From NCBI RefSeq assembly GCF_030272615.1, contig NC_081412.1, positions 547,242,488-547,306,487 of the forward strand: DNA of 64,000 nucleotides. The letters run 5' to 3'. Below are positions 22,368 to 33,513 of this stretch, in pieces (position 1 is the first letter of the stretch; each line of letters begins with the position of its first letter). This DNA is from Cryptomeria japonica (lineage: Eukaryota; Streptophyta; Pinopsida; Cupressales; Cupressaceae). Under the pieces are notes generated by a model that saw only the letters and a list, made by a program, of their open reading frames with translations, was not told the DNA's origin and made no database searches. The position numbers were made by a program, and so were the translations under genes.

Positions 22368-22957
22368 TGTGGGTCTGACGGTTTGGCCATCGGTACATGA
22401 AAGCATTGCATGAGTTCTACTTTTAAAAATTACATAAAACTTTTTTAATTTATTTGATTGAGTCTTATTTGAAAAAAATACTATCAATGATGTTTCCTTT
22501 CTTCAAGAATTCGATCTAGGATCTTTCCATTAGATAATATGTAACATCCAATGACAATCTTTTCTTTACAGATGCTTATTTTATTTAATCATCTGAGCCT
22601 TAATTATAATTTATATCTATGCAGAAGCAGAAGATACAAGCTGAAGAGTCATGTGCAAGTAAATTTCATAAAAGAAAGCAAGCAGACATTATCTTGAATG
22701 ACATGGAAACAAGCTCATCAGCTGCCCAGAAGAGAGCAATTGGAAAAAAGCAGAGGAAAGTGTTAAAGGGTGATAAATACATAGAGAATATGCAATACAA
22801 ATAAACAATGTCTGGAGTGTGTGATGTGGTCTCCAATTTATGTCCAAAGGAACTAACTAGTTTTGGAGTTCTTGGAAAACCTATTGGGCCATGCTTGGAG
22901 GAAATCAATATGTTCATGCAAGGGCCACCTTTTTTCTATTATGAGAATGATGCCCAA
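22368..22957 (+). repeat. Left arm of a large inverted repeat
   Basis: About 590 bp that is the reverse complement of 26257-26839, roughly 90 percent alike by eye. The outer end starts GTGGGTCTGACGGTTTGG, matched on the other arm by GTGGGTCTGATGGTTTGG. The similarity stops abruptly at both ends. The inner 340 bp encode a DRM methyltransferase fragment. Confidence 0.85.
22619..22952 (+). pseudogene. DRM-type DNA methyltransferase fragment, left arm
   Basis: Encodes the stretch upstream of, and the start of, a domains-rearranged (DRM) de novo cytosine methyltransferase, the plant enzyme of RNA-directed DNA methylation. Visible pieces are VCDVVSNLCPKELTSFGV and LEEINMFMQGPPFFYYEND. The GPPFFYYEN motif is characteristic of DRM proteins. 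A TAA at about 22802 interrupts it just before the MSGVCD segment. After FFYYENDA the sequence leaves DRM for unrelated DNA. The Lys-rich stretch (KKQRKVLKGDK) upstream would correspond to the linker before the catalytic domain. Confidence 0.75.
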
Positions 22958-23720
22958 TTTGATTATAATGTTAATTTTAAGCAATCAGATGTTAATGTAA
23001 CCAATTTGATTATAATCAAACTGTGTATAAATAGTAATAGAAATAAAACACAAGACACAAGACGCCAAGACCTTGGGAAAACCTCCCTCCTGGAGGTGAA
23101 AAACCCAGCCTTTAAATGTGTTATGTATTATCTCAAATATAGATAGTTTACAAGACTTATCTCATATTTAAATTCAAAAAATCAGTGTTGAATGCAACCC
23201 TTTAACAACAGATGATAAAGCGGAGCAACAAAATTCTTGATCTTATTTGCACAAGATACTTTGACAACTTCGTTATCTTCAACCTTGCATAATCACCCTG
23301 CACAAGTTCGCATTAGAGAGCATCGCTGCTAGCATAACAGATAGAGGAAATATGAATTGTGTTGTGTCTCCAAATGACTTCATCTTGGAGCATTATATAC
23401 CAACCTTAGGCGCTAATCACCCTCAAGTCGGCTTGCAAATAATAATAAATTATTATTCTATATTCCCATGTTGGATATTGGGTCCAGCCCAATAGTTGTT
23501 TAATTTCCCTTAACACATTACATTTTGGGCCTAGCCCAATGACACATTGAATTCCTTTATCATAATTTGGGTCTAGCCCAATTTAAGATGGCTTCCACAT
23601 TACATTTTGGGTCTAGCCCAATGACATATTTGAATAGAGGATAATACAAGTGCATACAATAGGTATTTGGGCTAGCTACTATTTCAACAAACCAAGGTCT
23701 GAAAATGGTACCTCGCTATA
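22958..23720. repeat. Repeat-like insert with palindromic TTGGGYCTAGCCCAA motifs
   Basis: Begins where the left arm loses similarity to DRM. It holds an LTR-end-like sequence (CTTGGGAAAACCTCCCTCC, then GGAGGTGAAAAACC). It also holds four copies of TTGGGYCYAGCCCAA at about 23474-23620, plus one half copy near 23667. No coding signal. It is likely part of an LTR, but no partner is visible in the window. Confidence 0.45.
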
Positions 23721-24283
23721 ATAGGTTGGACTCACTCTAAGTGATGTTTATTTCAAGTTTTGAAATAGAAACCTTTTGTAGAACATAATGGTTAACCCTA
23801 TGTTAGTGATCTAGGGCTCAGGTGTACCCAAAGAAAACAAACAAAAATGAATACAAATGTATTAGAGAGCACATATCAGTGTCACACAACAAGAGAGATT
23901 CAAGAATGAGAAGACACTGTGCTAAAATTGTAGGTTGTAAGATTGTTTATGCAAAAGTATCTACCAGGTGTCTATCTTTTGTAGTCTTATATTGTTCTGT
24001 CTAGGAACAATTGTATTACATTATTATACAAGAGTAAAGATGAGTGTCATGGAAGTTACAAGACCCACAACCACTCACTTTCTATCCATTCATGTCCCAT
24101 GTCTTTTTGTTTTCTTGAAAAATTGTAAACAAAAATAGCATTGTCATTGTCAAAGTTGTGAGAATAAAATGAAATGGAGTTAAGAGTGCTGCAATGTGAA
24201 CACATGTTTTAGGCAATGTGCTAAAGGTAGTGGTGAAGAAATATATGTAATGAAGTACTACCATTTCATTCAAATCCATCAAA
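23721..24283. other. No gene recognised
   Basis: AT-rich sequence between the palindromic region and the tandem repeat. Short chance frames only. Confidence 0.35.
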
Positions 24284-25045
24284 GTGTTAGATCCTCCTAG
24301 ATCATTTACCTCTCCTTGAAAAGCAACAATGGCAAGTTGCAGAAAATGTGGAGAGTTGCTGGAAACCTAAGCTTTGGTAAACCATTTTCCTTAGGAAGGA
24401 ATTTGACATGCATTAAAAATCTAGTAAAGAAAAATCTCTTCAATTTTGGTTCAATTTTGGAGAATTAAAAATCTAGTAAAGAAAGTGTTAGATCCTCCTA
24501 GATCATTTACCTCTCCTTGAAAAGCAACAATGGCAAGTTGCAGAAAATGTGGAGAGTTGCTGGAAACCTAAGCTTTGGTAAACCATTTTCCTTAGGAAGG
24601 AATTTGACATGCATTAAAAATCTAGTAAAGAAAAATCTCTTCAATTTTGGTTCAATTTTGGAGCATTAAAAATCTAGTAAAGAAAGTGTTAGATCCTCCT
24701 AGATCATTTACCTCTCCTTGAAAAGCAACAATGGCAAGTTGCAGAAAATGTGGAGAGTTGCTGGAAACCTAAGCTTTGGTAAACCATTTTCCTTAGGAAG
24801 GAATTTGACATGCATTAAAAATCTAGTAAAGAAAAATCTCTTCAATTTTAATGCAGTGTTAAAGTTAGCACTCTGAGAATTTTTAAAAGATGGGCAAATT
24901 TTTCTCATATGCCCATTAATTTTGCAGTTCCCATGAAAAGCTCTCATCTTCAAAGTCTAAAGAAATAATTTTGGTAAACCATTTTCCTTAGGAAGGAATT
25001 TGACATGCATTAAAAATCTAGTAAAGAAAAATCTCTTCAATTTGA
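24284..25045. repeat. 201-bp tandem repeat, about 3 copies plus a detached partial copy
   Basis: The unit starts GTGTTAGATCCTCCTAG at 24284, 24485 and 24686, giving an exact 201-bp period. The first two are complete and nearly identical; the third breaks off near 24850. A partial copy (TTTGGTAAACCATTTTCCTT...) recurs at about 24972-25043 after unrelated sequence. The near identity implies a recent expansion. Confidence 0.9.
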
Positions 25046-25469
25046 TCACTTCTATTGGTGTGCCACAAACAGGATTGATATTTGCTGGCTAAAGTTATTT
25101 TGAAAAGTGTCAAACAAGGGTAGAAAGTAATGGAAAAAGAGTTTTGCAATAAAACCATGATGTAAACTGTTACACGATTACTGAAATTTTAGAAAACAAT
25201 ATGTCAAATTCAATTAGGACCAACCTAATATTGCCTAAAATTATGGCCGACCAGTTTTGTCTTCAATAATATGAATGATTGTGTAATTATATCACTTGCA
25301 CTATCCTCCTCTCATTCAGTCTATGGCAGTCTTCCAGTCAGCAACACTGAAGACAAGATAATGACATTAAGGGATTAATATTGGCATCCTCTACAACAAA
25401 GTAAGCAGGTAAATCACATAAGGCAAAGTTTGAAGTGTTAAAAGAGTTCAAATGCAACAATGGCAACTC

Positions 25470-26582
25470 TAGTTCAAGATGGCTTCAAAAAATCTAATAA
25501 AAAACTCCAGTACTTTTGTATTCAAATCTTAGACATCTTCCCTCTAAATCAACCTACCTATCTGTTGGGTTTTTGTCCACCAACTATTAAGGAAAAGTAT
25601 GTTCTTCTCACATATTTCCGCAGATACAACACAACTTAAATGTATCCCAAGTCGATGCAAATCAACCTTTGCTCCACCAAGACAAGAAAATAGAGAAAGA
25701 ACTTTAATGCCATCAGGATAAAATGCTTTCAAGATAGATAAATGGTATGCAACTGTATCTATTTAGAATGCATTACCCAAACAGTGCAATCGATTAGTCA
25801 CACAAGAAGTTCCATGAGTGTGATCTTTTTCAAATCCTAATATAATTTCTATCTCGTCAACCTCTAAAGGAGCCACCTGACTTGACCCCACCCAAACCAA
25901 GTTCCATTCTTCGCACTTTTTAAGAATGTATTTCTGTTCACTATCTTGCAGTTTCCCTCGTGAATTTTCAATTATAGTACAAAGATATTCACGAAGAACA
26001 CTCTAGAGTCTATGCAATTCAATTTTTTTCTTTGATCCCATGGAGGCAAATAGTCATTTGTTTGAGGAAGTGCTTCCTAAATAGTCATGGGGGGAGAGGT
26101 AATCCTTGAAATCTCCCTTCTATTGGGAGATTGTGTACATAACCTCTTGGTCTTCTTGAAATTGAAAAGTACTTCGAGTCCACCAACTCTGGTTCCACAC
26201 TATAGAAATTTTTGGATATTGTCTTCCAAATATCCTTCGGTGCAAAAGCATCACTCTCATAATAGAAAAAAGGTGGCCCTTGCATGAACACATTGATTTC
26301 CTCCAAGCATGGCCCAATAGATTTCCCAGAAACTCCAAAACTAGTTAGTCCCTTCGGACATTAATTATAGACATCCCATTACAAACTCTAGACATTGTTT
26401 GTTTGTATTGCATACTCTCTATCTATTTATCACCCTTTAACACTTTCCTTTGCTTTTCTCCAATTTCTCTCTTCTGGGTAGCTGATGAGCTTGTTTCCAT
26501 GTCATTCAAGATAATGCGTGCTTGCTTTCTTTTACCAAATTTACTTGCACATGACTCTTTAGCTTGTATCTTCTACTTCTGC
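25470..26582 (-). pseudogene. DRM-type DNA methyltransferase fragment, right arm and beyond
   Basis: The longer DRM copy, read on the minus strand. In order: Lys-rich linker; GPPFFYYESDAFAPKDIWKT; SVEPELVDSKYFSISRRPRG; YVHNLPIEGRF; EALPQTNDYLPPWDQRKKLN; KYILKKCEEWNLVWVG; a LGNAF segment followed by IDTVAYHLSILKAFYPDGIK; then the AdoMet-binding motif LSLFSCLGGAKVDLHRLGI (normally LSLFSGIGG) and SWWTKTQQIGRLI. The order with motif I late in the protein is the DRM signature. Stops (for example CAA to TAA in LGNAF) and frameshifts disable it. Similarity fades before the catalytic Pro-Cys loop can be read clearly. No intron is evident over about 1.1 kb, so a retrocopy is possible. Confidence 0.8.
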
Positions 26583-26839
26583 ACAAATATAAATTATAAT
26601 TTAGGCTTAGATGATTAAATAAATTAAGCATCTATTAAGAAAATATTTAGTCATTGGATGTTACATATTATCTATTGGAAAGATCCTAGATCCAATTCTT
26701 GGAGAAAGGAAACATCATTGATAATCTTTGTTTTCAAATAAGACTAAATCAAATAAATAAAAAATGTTTTATGTAATTTTTAAAAGTAGAACTCATTCAA
26801 TGCTTTCATGCATCGACAACCAAACCATCAGACCCACGG
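26257..26839 (-). repeat. Right arm of the large inverted repeat
   Basis: Reverse-complement partner of 22368-22957. The DRM-coding part continues past the inner end of this arm to about 25470, so the right side has a longer captured segment than the left. Confidence 0.85.
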
Positions 26840-27160
26840 CATCTGATGTCGTCAAAATTCTAACGAAAACTAAAGAAACATCAGACAAGGATGTTGTATG
26901 TCTGATGACACTTCCTTGTCGGATGGTCACCGATGCATGGTAGTGGGGGAGCATCGGAATTCCAACTGTAATCCAACGATATTTTTGGTCGAAGGAGCAA
27001 TCATAGCAGCCATCAGAAGAGTTCATGGTGTTGTCAAAATTTCAATGTTCAATGGCATTGTCAGGAGCCCGACCACAAGTTTTTGACTGCTACATTTGTT
27101 GGAAATCTGATGAAGAGTAGTCAGACTTCTGATGATAGGTTGTCAAAAATTAGCCCCGAA
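26840..27160. other. Sequence between the inverted repeat and copia-B, unassigned
   Basis: Contains ATTTTGACGACATCAGATG/TCAGAAGTCTGACTAC-like motifs. No coding feature is recognised. It truncates copia-B before its expected 3' LTR. Confidence 0.35.
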
Positions 27161-27433
27161 TATACTAGTGATATAGCTCTGAATATCAATATCTCTCCCT
27201 TTTCATATTTCTCTCCCTTTGACATTTATCATTTTCCTCCTTTATCTTTTTCACATCACCATCTCTACCCCTTTGACATCAATGCCAAAAATGTGACAAA
27301 AATATCAAAGCGAAAACATAAGCCTCTGAATCTCAAAGCTGACTGCTCCCACTGAGCAGTAGCATTCCACATCAGTGCTAGAATGAATAGTATCTCTAAT
27401 AATGCATGCCAAACTAATTCTTATTTGCATCAA

Positions 27434-27869
27434 TCAAGTCTCTATAGGAGGGGAAAAAACCCCCAATCTGTCTCTTAGGTACTCAAATGCTTCCTTGAAT
27501 AAAGGTTTAGTGAAAATATCTGCAATTTGTTCTTTAGTATTCACATAAACTAGTCTAACTTCATTTGCTTCCACCTTCTTCTTCAAAAAGTTATACTTGA
27601 TAGATATGTGTTTTGTCTTAGAATGAAATACCGGATTCTTTGATATATCAATCATAGCAGAGTTGTCACAATGAATAAGTATCGGTGCATCACAATCCAC
27701 CTTTATATCCTTCAACATTTGCTTCATCCATAAAACTTGTGTACAGTTAGTAGCAACAACAACGTACTCAACTTCAACAGTAGATAGAGAAGTACATGAC
27801 TATTTCTTGGTGATCCATGAAACCAAATTTTTTCCAAGAAAGAAAGCTCCATCGGAAGTACTTTTCTGA
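27434..27869 (-). pseudogene. copia-B RNase H, C-terminal half
   Basis: RNase H that follows Copia RT. Visible motifs on the minus strand are LIHCDNSAMIDISKNPVFHS (catalytic aspartate in CDNSA), KTKHISIKYNFLKKK and VYVNTKEQIADIFTKPL, ending FSPPIET at 27434. The N-terminal half, with ATNCTQVLWMKQ-like sequence, is joined to it upstream. The TSD of copia-A (TCATC, 27870-27874) lies immediately at its edge, so the domain was cut by that insertion. Confidence 0.85.
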
Positions 27870-27874
27870 TCATC

Positions 27875-28936
27875 TGTTGGTATTTTGGTATGGTTTTGTC
27901 ATTGATGTCAACACCTACTGAAACACTAGTACTTTGGAGATCCAACAACATTCAACGACAAGCAAGTAACTATTGCACAGTTACTGGTATATGGTTCACT
28001 GACAAGATATAATGATCACTGACACTTGGAATGATATGGAAGACACTTGGTAATGTCGAAGAAATTGTGTGGACACTTTGTTTTTAAGAATTAATCATTG
28101 GTATATTCATATTTGCATATTTACTTTTACCGGCAAATAGGTCCAGGGTTACCTAGGGTTACACTAGCAGGTTTATCTTTTCCAGATCAGCATGGCATGC
28201 TATGGAGATGATTTATTATTGTTGTAAATGCATTAAGCTGACATGTTCAATCGGTTATTGCATCGGATATTATATTGTTTATAAAATGTTTTTATTATAA
28301 TATCTTGTAGATCTGACCTACTAAAATTGGTCTTAGGTTATGGCATAAATGTAATATCTTATTTGTAAGATCGAATGTGGAATGCCAAGAAGAATTGTGA
28401 GAAGGTATATGCGAGATTAAGCCGAGGTATACATGAAGACATCATTTGAAGGTGAAGCTAGGTTTTTGTAGAAGCATATCAGCATTACACCGGTATTGAA
28501 TCCAACATATGAAGATGCTATTTTGTGCAGTACATTCTTCTTGGATTTAACCATCCAACTGTAGTCAATGTGACTCCCATTTTGTGATTGAGCAGTGAGC
28601 TCTAGGCTGTTGGCCTTTTTGCATGTGCAGACCCCATTTATGTACACTTACTATCTGCAATAGTATCATCTGATTGTGGGTAAGGTTTCCCACCATGGTT
28701 TTTCCCCTTACAGGGTTTCCACATACAAATATTGGTGCTATGTGATATGGATGACTTTATGTTTATGTTTTATGCATTAATCTTTACCGGTATAGCAATT
28801 TACTATTAAGATTGTCTACCGACATACTTAACTAGTTTACTGATATTAAGCATTAAGTTGGTTAACTGGTTTTTGGTTTGAATTTATTAGACAACTGATT
28901 CACCCCCTCCCTCTCAGTTGTCTCCAGGACCTAACA
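27875..28936 (+). repeat. 5' LTR of copia-A
   Basis: 1062 bp, from TGTTGGTATTTTGGTATGG to GGACCTAACA. Differs from the 3' LTR by scattered changes and small indels. Confidence 0.93.
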
Positions 28937-28938
28937 AT

Positions 28939-28950
28939 TGGTATCAGAGC
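28939..28950 (+). other. Primer binding site of copia-A
   Basis: TGGTATCAGAGC, two bases after the LTR; complementary to initiator tRNA-Met, the standard plant Copia primer. Confidence 0.93.
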
Positions 28951-28992
28951 TTAGTCCTCTTTTGTAGAAGTTTAACAACTTGAGGAGATCCA

Positions 28993-29976
28993 ATGTCTAC
29001 TAATTATTTCAGGAAGGACAGTCCTAAACTTGATGGAACCAACTATGGAATATGGAAGATCAAAATAGAGACACATTTGAATTTCATTGGGAAAGACATC
29101 TGGGAAGTTACAAAGAATGGTTATACTGCTGCTATAGCTGGTCAGACTGCTCCAACTACCTTAGCTAAAGATGAAGAGAATGATTGCAAAGCAAGAGAAG
29201 CACTTTTGAGCGCATTATCAGATCAACAAATCATGGGATTATTAGATAGGTCTATTGCTAAAGCTATATGGGATCATTTGGAAACACTGAATGAAGGAGA
29301 TTCCATAGTCAAGATTGCAAAACTTGAAAGCTTCTGAGTCAGGTATGAACATCTAAATATGGAAGAAGATGAAAGGATTTCTGCTTTTATGGAAAGAGTA
29401 AATGAAATTGTTTTGGGTATTAAATGTTGTGGAGGAACCCTGAGTGAGGATAAAATTGTTTCAAAAATATTAAGAAGATTTCAACCGGCATATAAAATGA
29501 AGGTTACTGCTATAAATGAGTTGAGAACAATGCCTAATACATCAGTAACTAGGGATACATTGATTGGAAAACTTTCATCCTTTGAAATTGAGGAATTTGG
29601 TCTTGTTGCTACTATAAAGATAGATTTGGCCTTTAAAGCATCAACATCATCTACTCCATCATTTGACAAATCAGACTAGAAAGCCTTTTATGCAAGAGAA
29701 CTTGAAGCAACTAGGAAGGAGAATGAAGAGCTTGCAGAACTTGAAGCACTATTTGCAAGAAAAATGCCAAAAGGTCTAGTTGGAAGTAAGTATGGAGGTA
29801 AAGCACCCTTTAAATGTTTCAACTACAATAAGATTGGTCATATGGCTTCGAGATGCCCAGATAGACATGCTAGACTAAGATAAGAAGCTAGAAGAACATA
29901 CAAGCCTAATCTTGAATATCAGAGATACAGATTTAAGAAGAACAAAGACAAATCTTGTTACATTGTTGATGAAGGT
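28993..29976 (+). pseudogene. gag: copia-A gag
   Basis: Structural protein. It starts at ATG 28993 with KLDGTNYGIWKIKIETHL, the DUF4219/UBN2-type Copia gag start. It continues LLSALSDQQIMGLLD, DERISAFMERVNEIV and KILRRFQPAYKMKV. The zinc knuckle reads CFNYNKIGHMASRC (about 29815-29856), with Tyr in place of the second Cys, which would abolish zinc binding. Stops at 29335 (TGA where copia-B has Trp), 29677 and 29881. The frame is continuous with pol. Confidence 0.88.
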
Positions 29977-31320
29977 GTGACTGATGATTCTGATGAGGAT
30001 CCAATAGATAATGGATGGGTTTTTGTTGCTATAACAGAAGATCAACTAGCACCTACTGCTCAACCAGTAGAACAAGCCCTAGTAGCTAAAGTTGAAGTAA
30101 AGGATGAATGGATCATTGACTCGGGATGCTCACATCATATGACAGGAGACAAAGGTAAATTCTTGAACCTTCAAGAATACAATGGAGGTTTAGTAAGATT
30201 TGGAGATGACAAAGCCTATTCAATCAAAGGTAAGGGTTCAATATCTCTTGATGGTAAGCATAACACTAACAATGTCTACTATGTTGAAGGATTAAAGCAT
30301 AATCTTTTAAGTGTTGGTCAAATAGTTGAGAAGGGATTTCAGTTACAATTTAAAAATGGAAAATGCAAAATCATTAATAGAACTGGTTTGGAAATTGCAA
30401 CTGGTAATCAAACTAGAGGTAATATCTTTCATTTGAATAACAGTGAAAAGGCATGCTTGATTGCACATATAGATGAAAGTTGGTTATGGCATAAGAGACT
30501 ATGTCATGTAAACTTTGATTGCATGGTAAAAATCAGTACTTCTAAGGCAGTTAGAGATCTACCTAAAATTGTGAAACCTTAAAATATAATTTGTAAGGAA
30601 TGCCAATTTGGAAAACAAGTTAGAGCTAGTTTCAAAAGTATTCCAGAAAAATCCAATAATGCTCTTGATTTAATTCACACTGATTTATGTGGTCCAACTA
30701 GAACTAAAAGCTTACAAGGTGATAGATATTTCATGCTAATTATTGATGATTATTCTAGAATGTGTTGGGTTACTTTTCTCAAGTAAAAATCAGAAGCACT
30801 TGGAAAGTTCAAACTGTTCAAAGCAATGGTTGAGAATGAAACTGGTAAGAAAATCAAATGTTTAAGATCAGATCAAGGAGGAGAATTCACATCTAAGGAC
30901 TTTAATACATTCTGTGAAGTGAATGGAATCAAAAGACAGTTATCAGCACCTTAGACACCATAGCAGAATGGAGTTGTTGAAAGGAAAAACAAAACTATCT
31001 TGGATGCAGCAAGAAGTATCTTATCTAAAGCAAATTTACCACATGTTTATTGGAGAGAAGCAGTTAGCACTGCTGTCTATACATTCAACAAAGTTCACAT
31101 CAAAGGTGAAACCGGTAAGACCCCTCATGAACTATGGTTTGGTAATACTCCTACTCTTAAGTATTTCATAATTTTTGGAAGTAAATGTTATATTAGAAGA
31201 GATGAGTATATTGGCAAATTTGATCCTAGAAGTGATGAAGGAATATTTCTTGGTTCTTCATCTAAGAGCAAGGCATATAGATGTTTTAATAAGAGATTGT
31301 AGAAAATTGTTGAGAGTACA
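29977..31320 (+). pseudogene. copia-A protease and integrase
   Basis: The protease active site DSGCSHHMTGDKGKF (about 30118-30162) is intact. The GAG-pre-integrase segment is WLWHKRLCHVNFD (about 30481-30519). The integrase core has HTDLCGPTRT (D), LRSDQGGEF (D) and NGVVERKNKT (E, about 30967-30996). Stops occur at about 30580, 30784, 30952 and 30961 (where copia-B reads RTPQQNG) and 31300. Copia order, integrase before RT, is clear. Confidence 0.9.
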
Positions 31321-32690
31321 AATGTAAAGATTGATGAACAATTCAAAGGAACTTCAAGGTATATAGACTCTAAACCGACAACAGAAATTGTGACAAATGA
31401 ACCTACACTAAATCCACTGGTATAGAATGAAGATCCAGTTACCCCGGTACCAGCAAAGGATTCCATAGTAATTGAAGAACAACAACAAACTAAGACACCC
31501 CGATATGTAAGATTGAATCATTCTAAAGATCAGATAATTGGAAACAAATCTAAAGGAGTTATGACAAGAGGAAGATTGGCAAATGAAGAGGTATGTCTTA
31601 TTTCTCAAATTGAACCATCAGCTATGAATGAGGCATGTGAAGATAAATTTTGGATTAAAGCTATGGAAGAAGAATTAGGACAAATTGAGAAAAATAATAC
31701 GTGAACATTAGTTCCCCGACCTAAAGATAAAAATGTAATTGGAACCAAATGGGTATTTAGAAACAAACTTAATGAAGATGGTAAGATTGTCAAAAATAAA
31801 GCAAGACTAGTGTGTAAGGGATATTCTCAGAAAGAAGGAGTTGATTACAATGAAACCTTTGCACCGGTAGCTAGAATTGAGGCAGTCAGATTATTCTTGG
31901 CTTTTGCAGCTCACAAGGACTACAAAGTTTATCAAATGGATATTAAATGTGCATTTTTTAATGGAGATCTTGAAAAGGAACTATATATTGAACAACCTGA
32001 TGGATTTTCTTTGACAGATGACAATGATATGGTTTGCAGGTTAAGAAAAGCTCTGTATGGATTGAAACAAGCCCCAAGAGCTTGGTATGCAAGGTTGGAT
32101 AAGTATCTTTTAAATATTGGTTTTACTAAAGGAAATGTAGACAACAATTTATATTACAAAATAACTAATGATGACATCTTGATTATAGAAGTATTTGTTG
32201 ATGATATAGTCTTTGGAGGAGAAGATGGATTATGTAAGGAATTTTCTATTAAAATGCAACAAGAATTTGAAATGTTTATGATTGGAGAAATAAAATTCTT
32301 TTTAGGATTATAGATTTCACAGACTGATAAAGGTATATTTTTGAGTCAATCCAAGTACTTGAAAGAATTACTAAAAAAAATTGGGATGGAGAACTCTAAA
32401 CCAATAAGGACACTTATGACTACAAATGACAAATTATCTCAAAGGGATGAATCTACACCTGTTAATCCAACTAGATACAAATCTATGATAGGAGGTTTAC
32501 TGTATTTGACACAAACCAGGCCTAATATTATGAATGCAGTATGTATTGTTTCTAAATTTCAAAGTAATCCTAGGGAAAATCATGAATCAGCAGTAAAAAA
32601 GATTTTCCGGTACTTACAAGGCACTACAAATCTTGGATTATGGTATCCTAGAGATGAAAATTTTGATCTATGTGCATACATAGATGCAAA
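31321..32690 (+). pseudogene. copia-A reverse transcriptase
   Basis: Copia RT with [24 protein letters not shown] start, [60 protein letters not shown] and the catalytic [11 protein letters not shown] (about 32194-32226). Both catalytic aspartates remain. Premature stops lie at about 31423, 31702 (TGG to TGA) and 32311 (CAG to TAG). Confidence 0.92.
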
Positions 32691-33147
32691 TTGAGCAGGA
32701 GATGTGGATGATAGAAAAAGCACCACTGGAGGAGCATTCTTTCTTGGAAAGAGATTAGTTTCTTGGTTGAGTAAGAAACAGAGTTGTACATCTTTATCAA
32801 TAGCAAAATCAGAATATGTTGCAGTAGCAACTAACTGTACATAGGTACTATGGCTTAAGAAAATGTTGAAAGACATAAAGGTAAAATGCAAAGAACCTAT
32901 TACTATATATTGTGATAACACTGCAATAGTTGATATATCTAAGAATCCGGTATTACATTCTAAAACAAAACATGTTTCTATCAAACTGAATTGTCTAAGG
33001 GAAAAAGATGAAGAAAAAGAGATAAAACTGGTTTATGTGAATACTAAAGAATAGCTTGCAGATATTTTCACAAAACCTTTGCCTAAGGAGACTTTTGAAT
33101 ATCTTAGAGATCAGCTTGGAGTCATACCACCACCGATAGAGACTTAG
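32691..33147 (+). pseudogene. copia-A RNase H
   Basis: RNase H after RT: ending of YIDAN with a TGA where Trp is usual, RKSTTGGAFFLGKRLVSWLS, KSEYVAVATNCT, IYCDNTAIVDISKNPVLHSK and VYVNTKE then LADIFTKPLP. The polyprotein ends with TAG at 33145-33147. Stops at about 32692, 32842 and 33052. Confidence 0.9.
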
Positions 33148-33498
33148 ACAGTTGATGATTGTCATCAACCGGCAGAATTGAAAGACAAATCTTTTACTCC
33201 AGTCTTTGATGAGGAAGCTACTTCTCAGGGGGAGTAGTTGGTATATTTAATTGATTGGTATTTTGTATATGAACTTGATTTTTGTAACTTTGGCATTTGA
33301 TGTCAAAGGGGGAGTGATATCTATGGAAAAACACATTATCTTTTGAGGAGAGATTGGTATTGAAAATAAATCTTTGGATAAACACATGTTGCTCCCAGGG
33401 GGGGAGAGATTGTTGTTTAGGAGAGATTGTTGGGTTTTGGTATTTGGCATTTCTGTTTTGGCACTTTGATGGTTTTTCCATCTTGTGTTGCCATCAAT

Positions 33499-33513
33499 GC
33501 CAAAGGGGGAGAT
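33499..33513 (+). other. Polypurine tract of copia-A
   Basis: GCCAAAGGGGGAGAT directly before the 3' LTR; primes plus-strand synthesis. Confidence 0.8.

Noticed and set aside
24284-24850. CRISPR-like array
   Set aside because: Units are contiguous 201-bp repeats without spacers in a eukaryotic genome; a simple tandem duplication.
22368-26839. Functional DNA methyltransferase gene
   Set aside because: Stops, frameshifts, missing catalytic Pro-Cys loop and altered motif I rule out an active enzyme.
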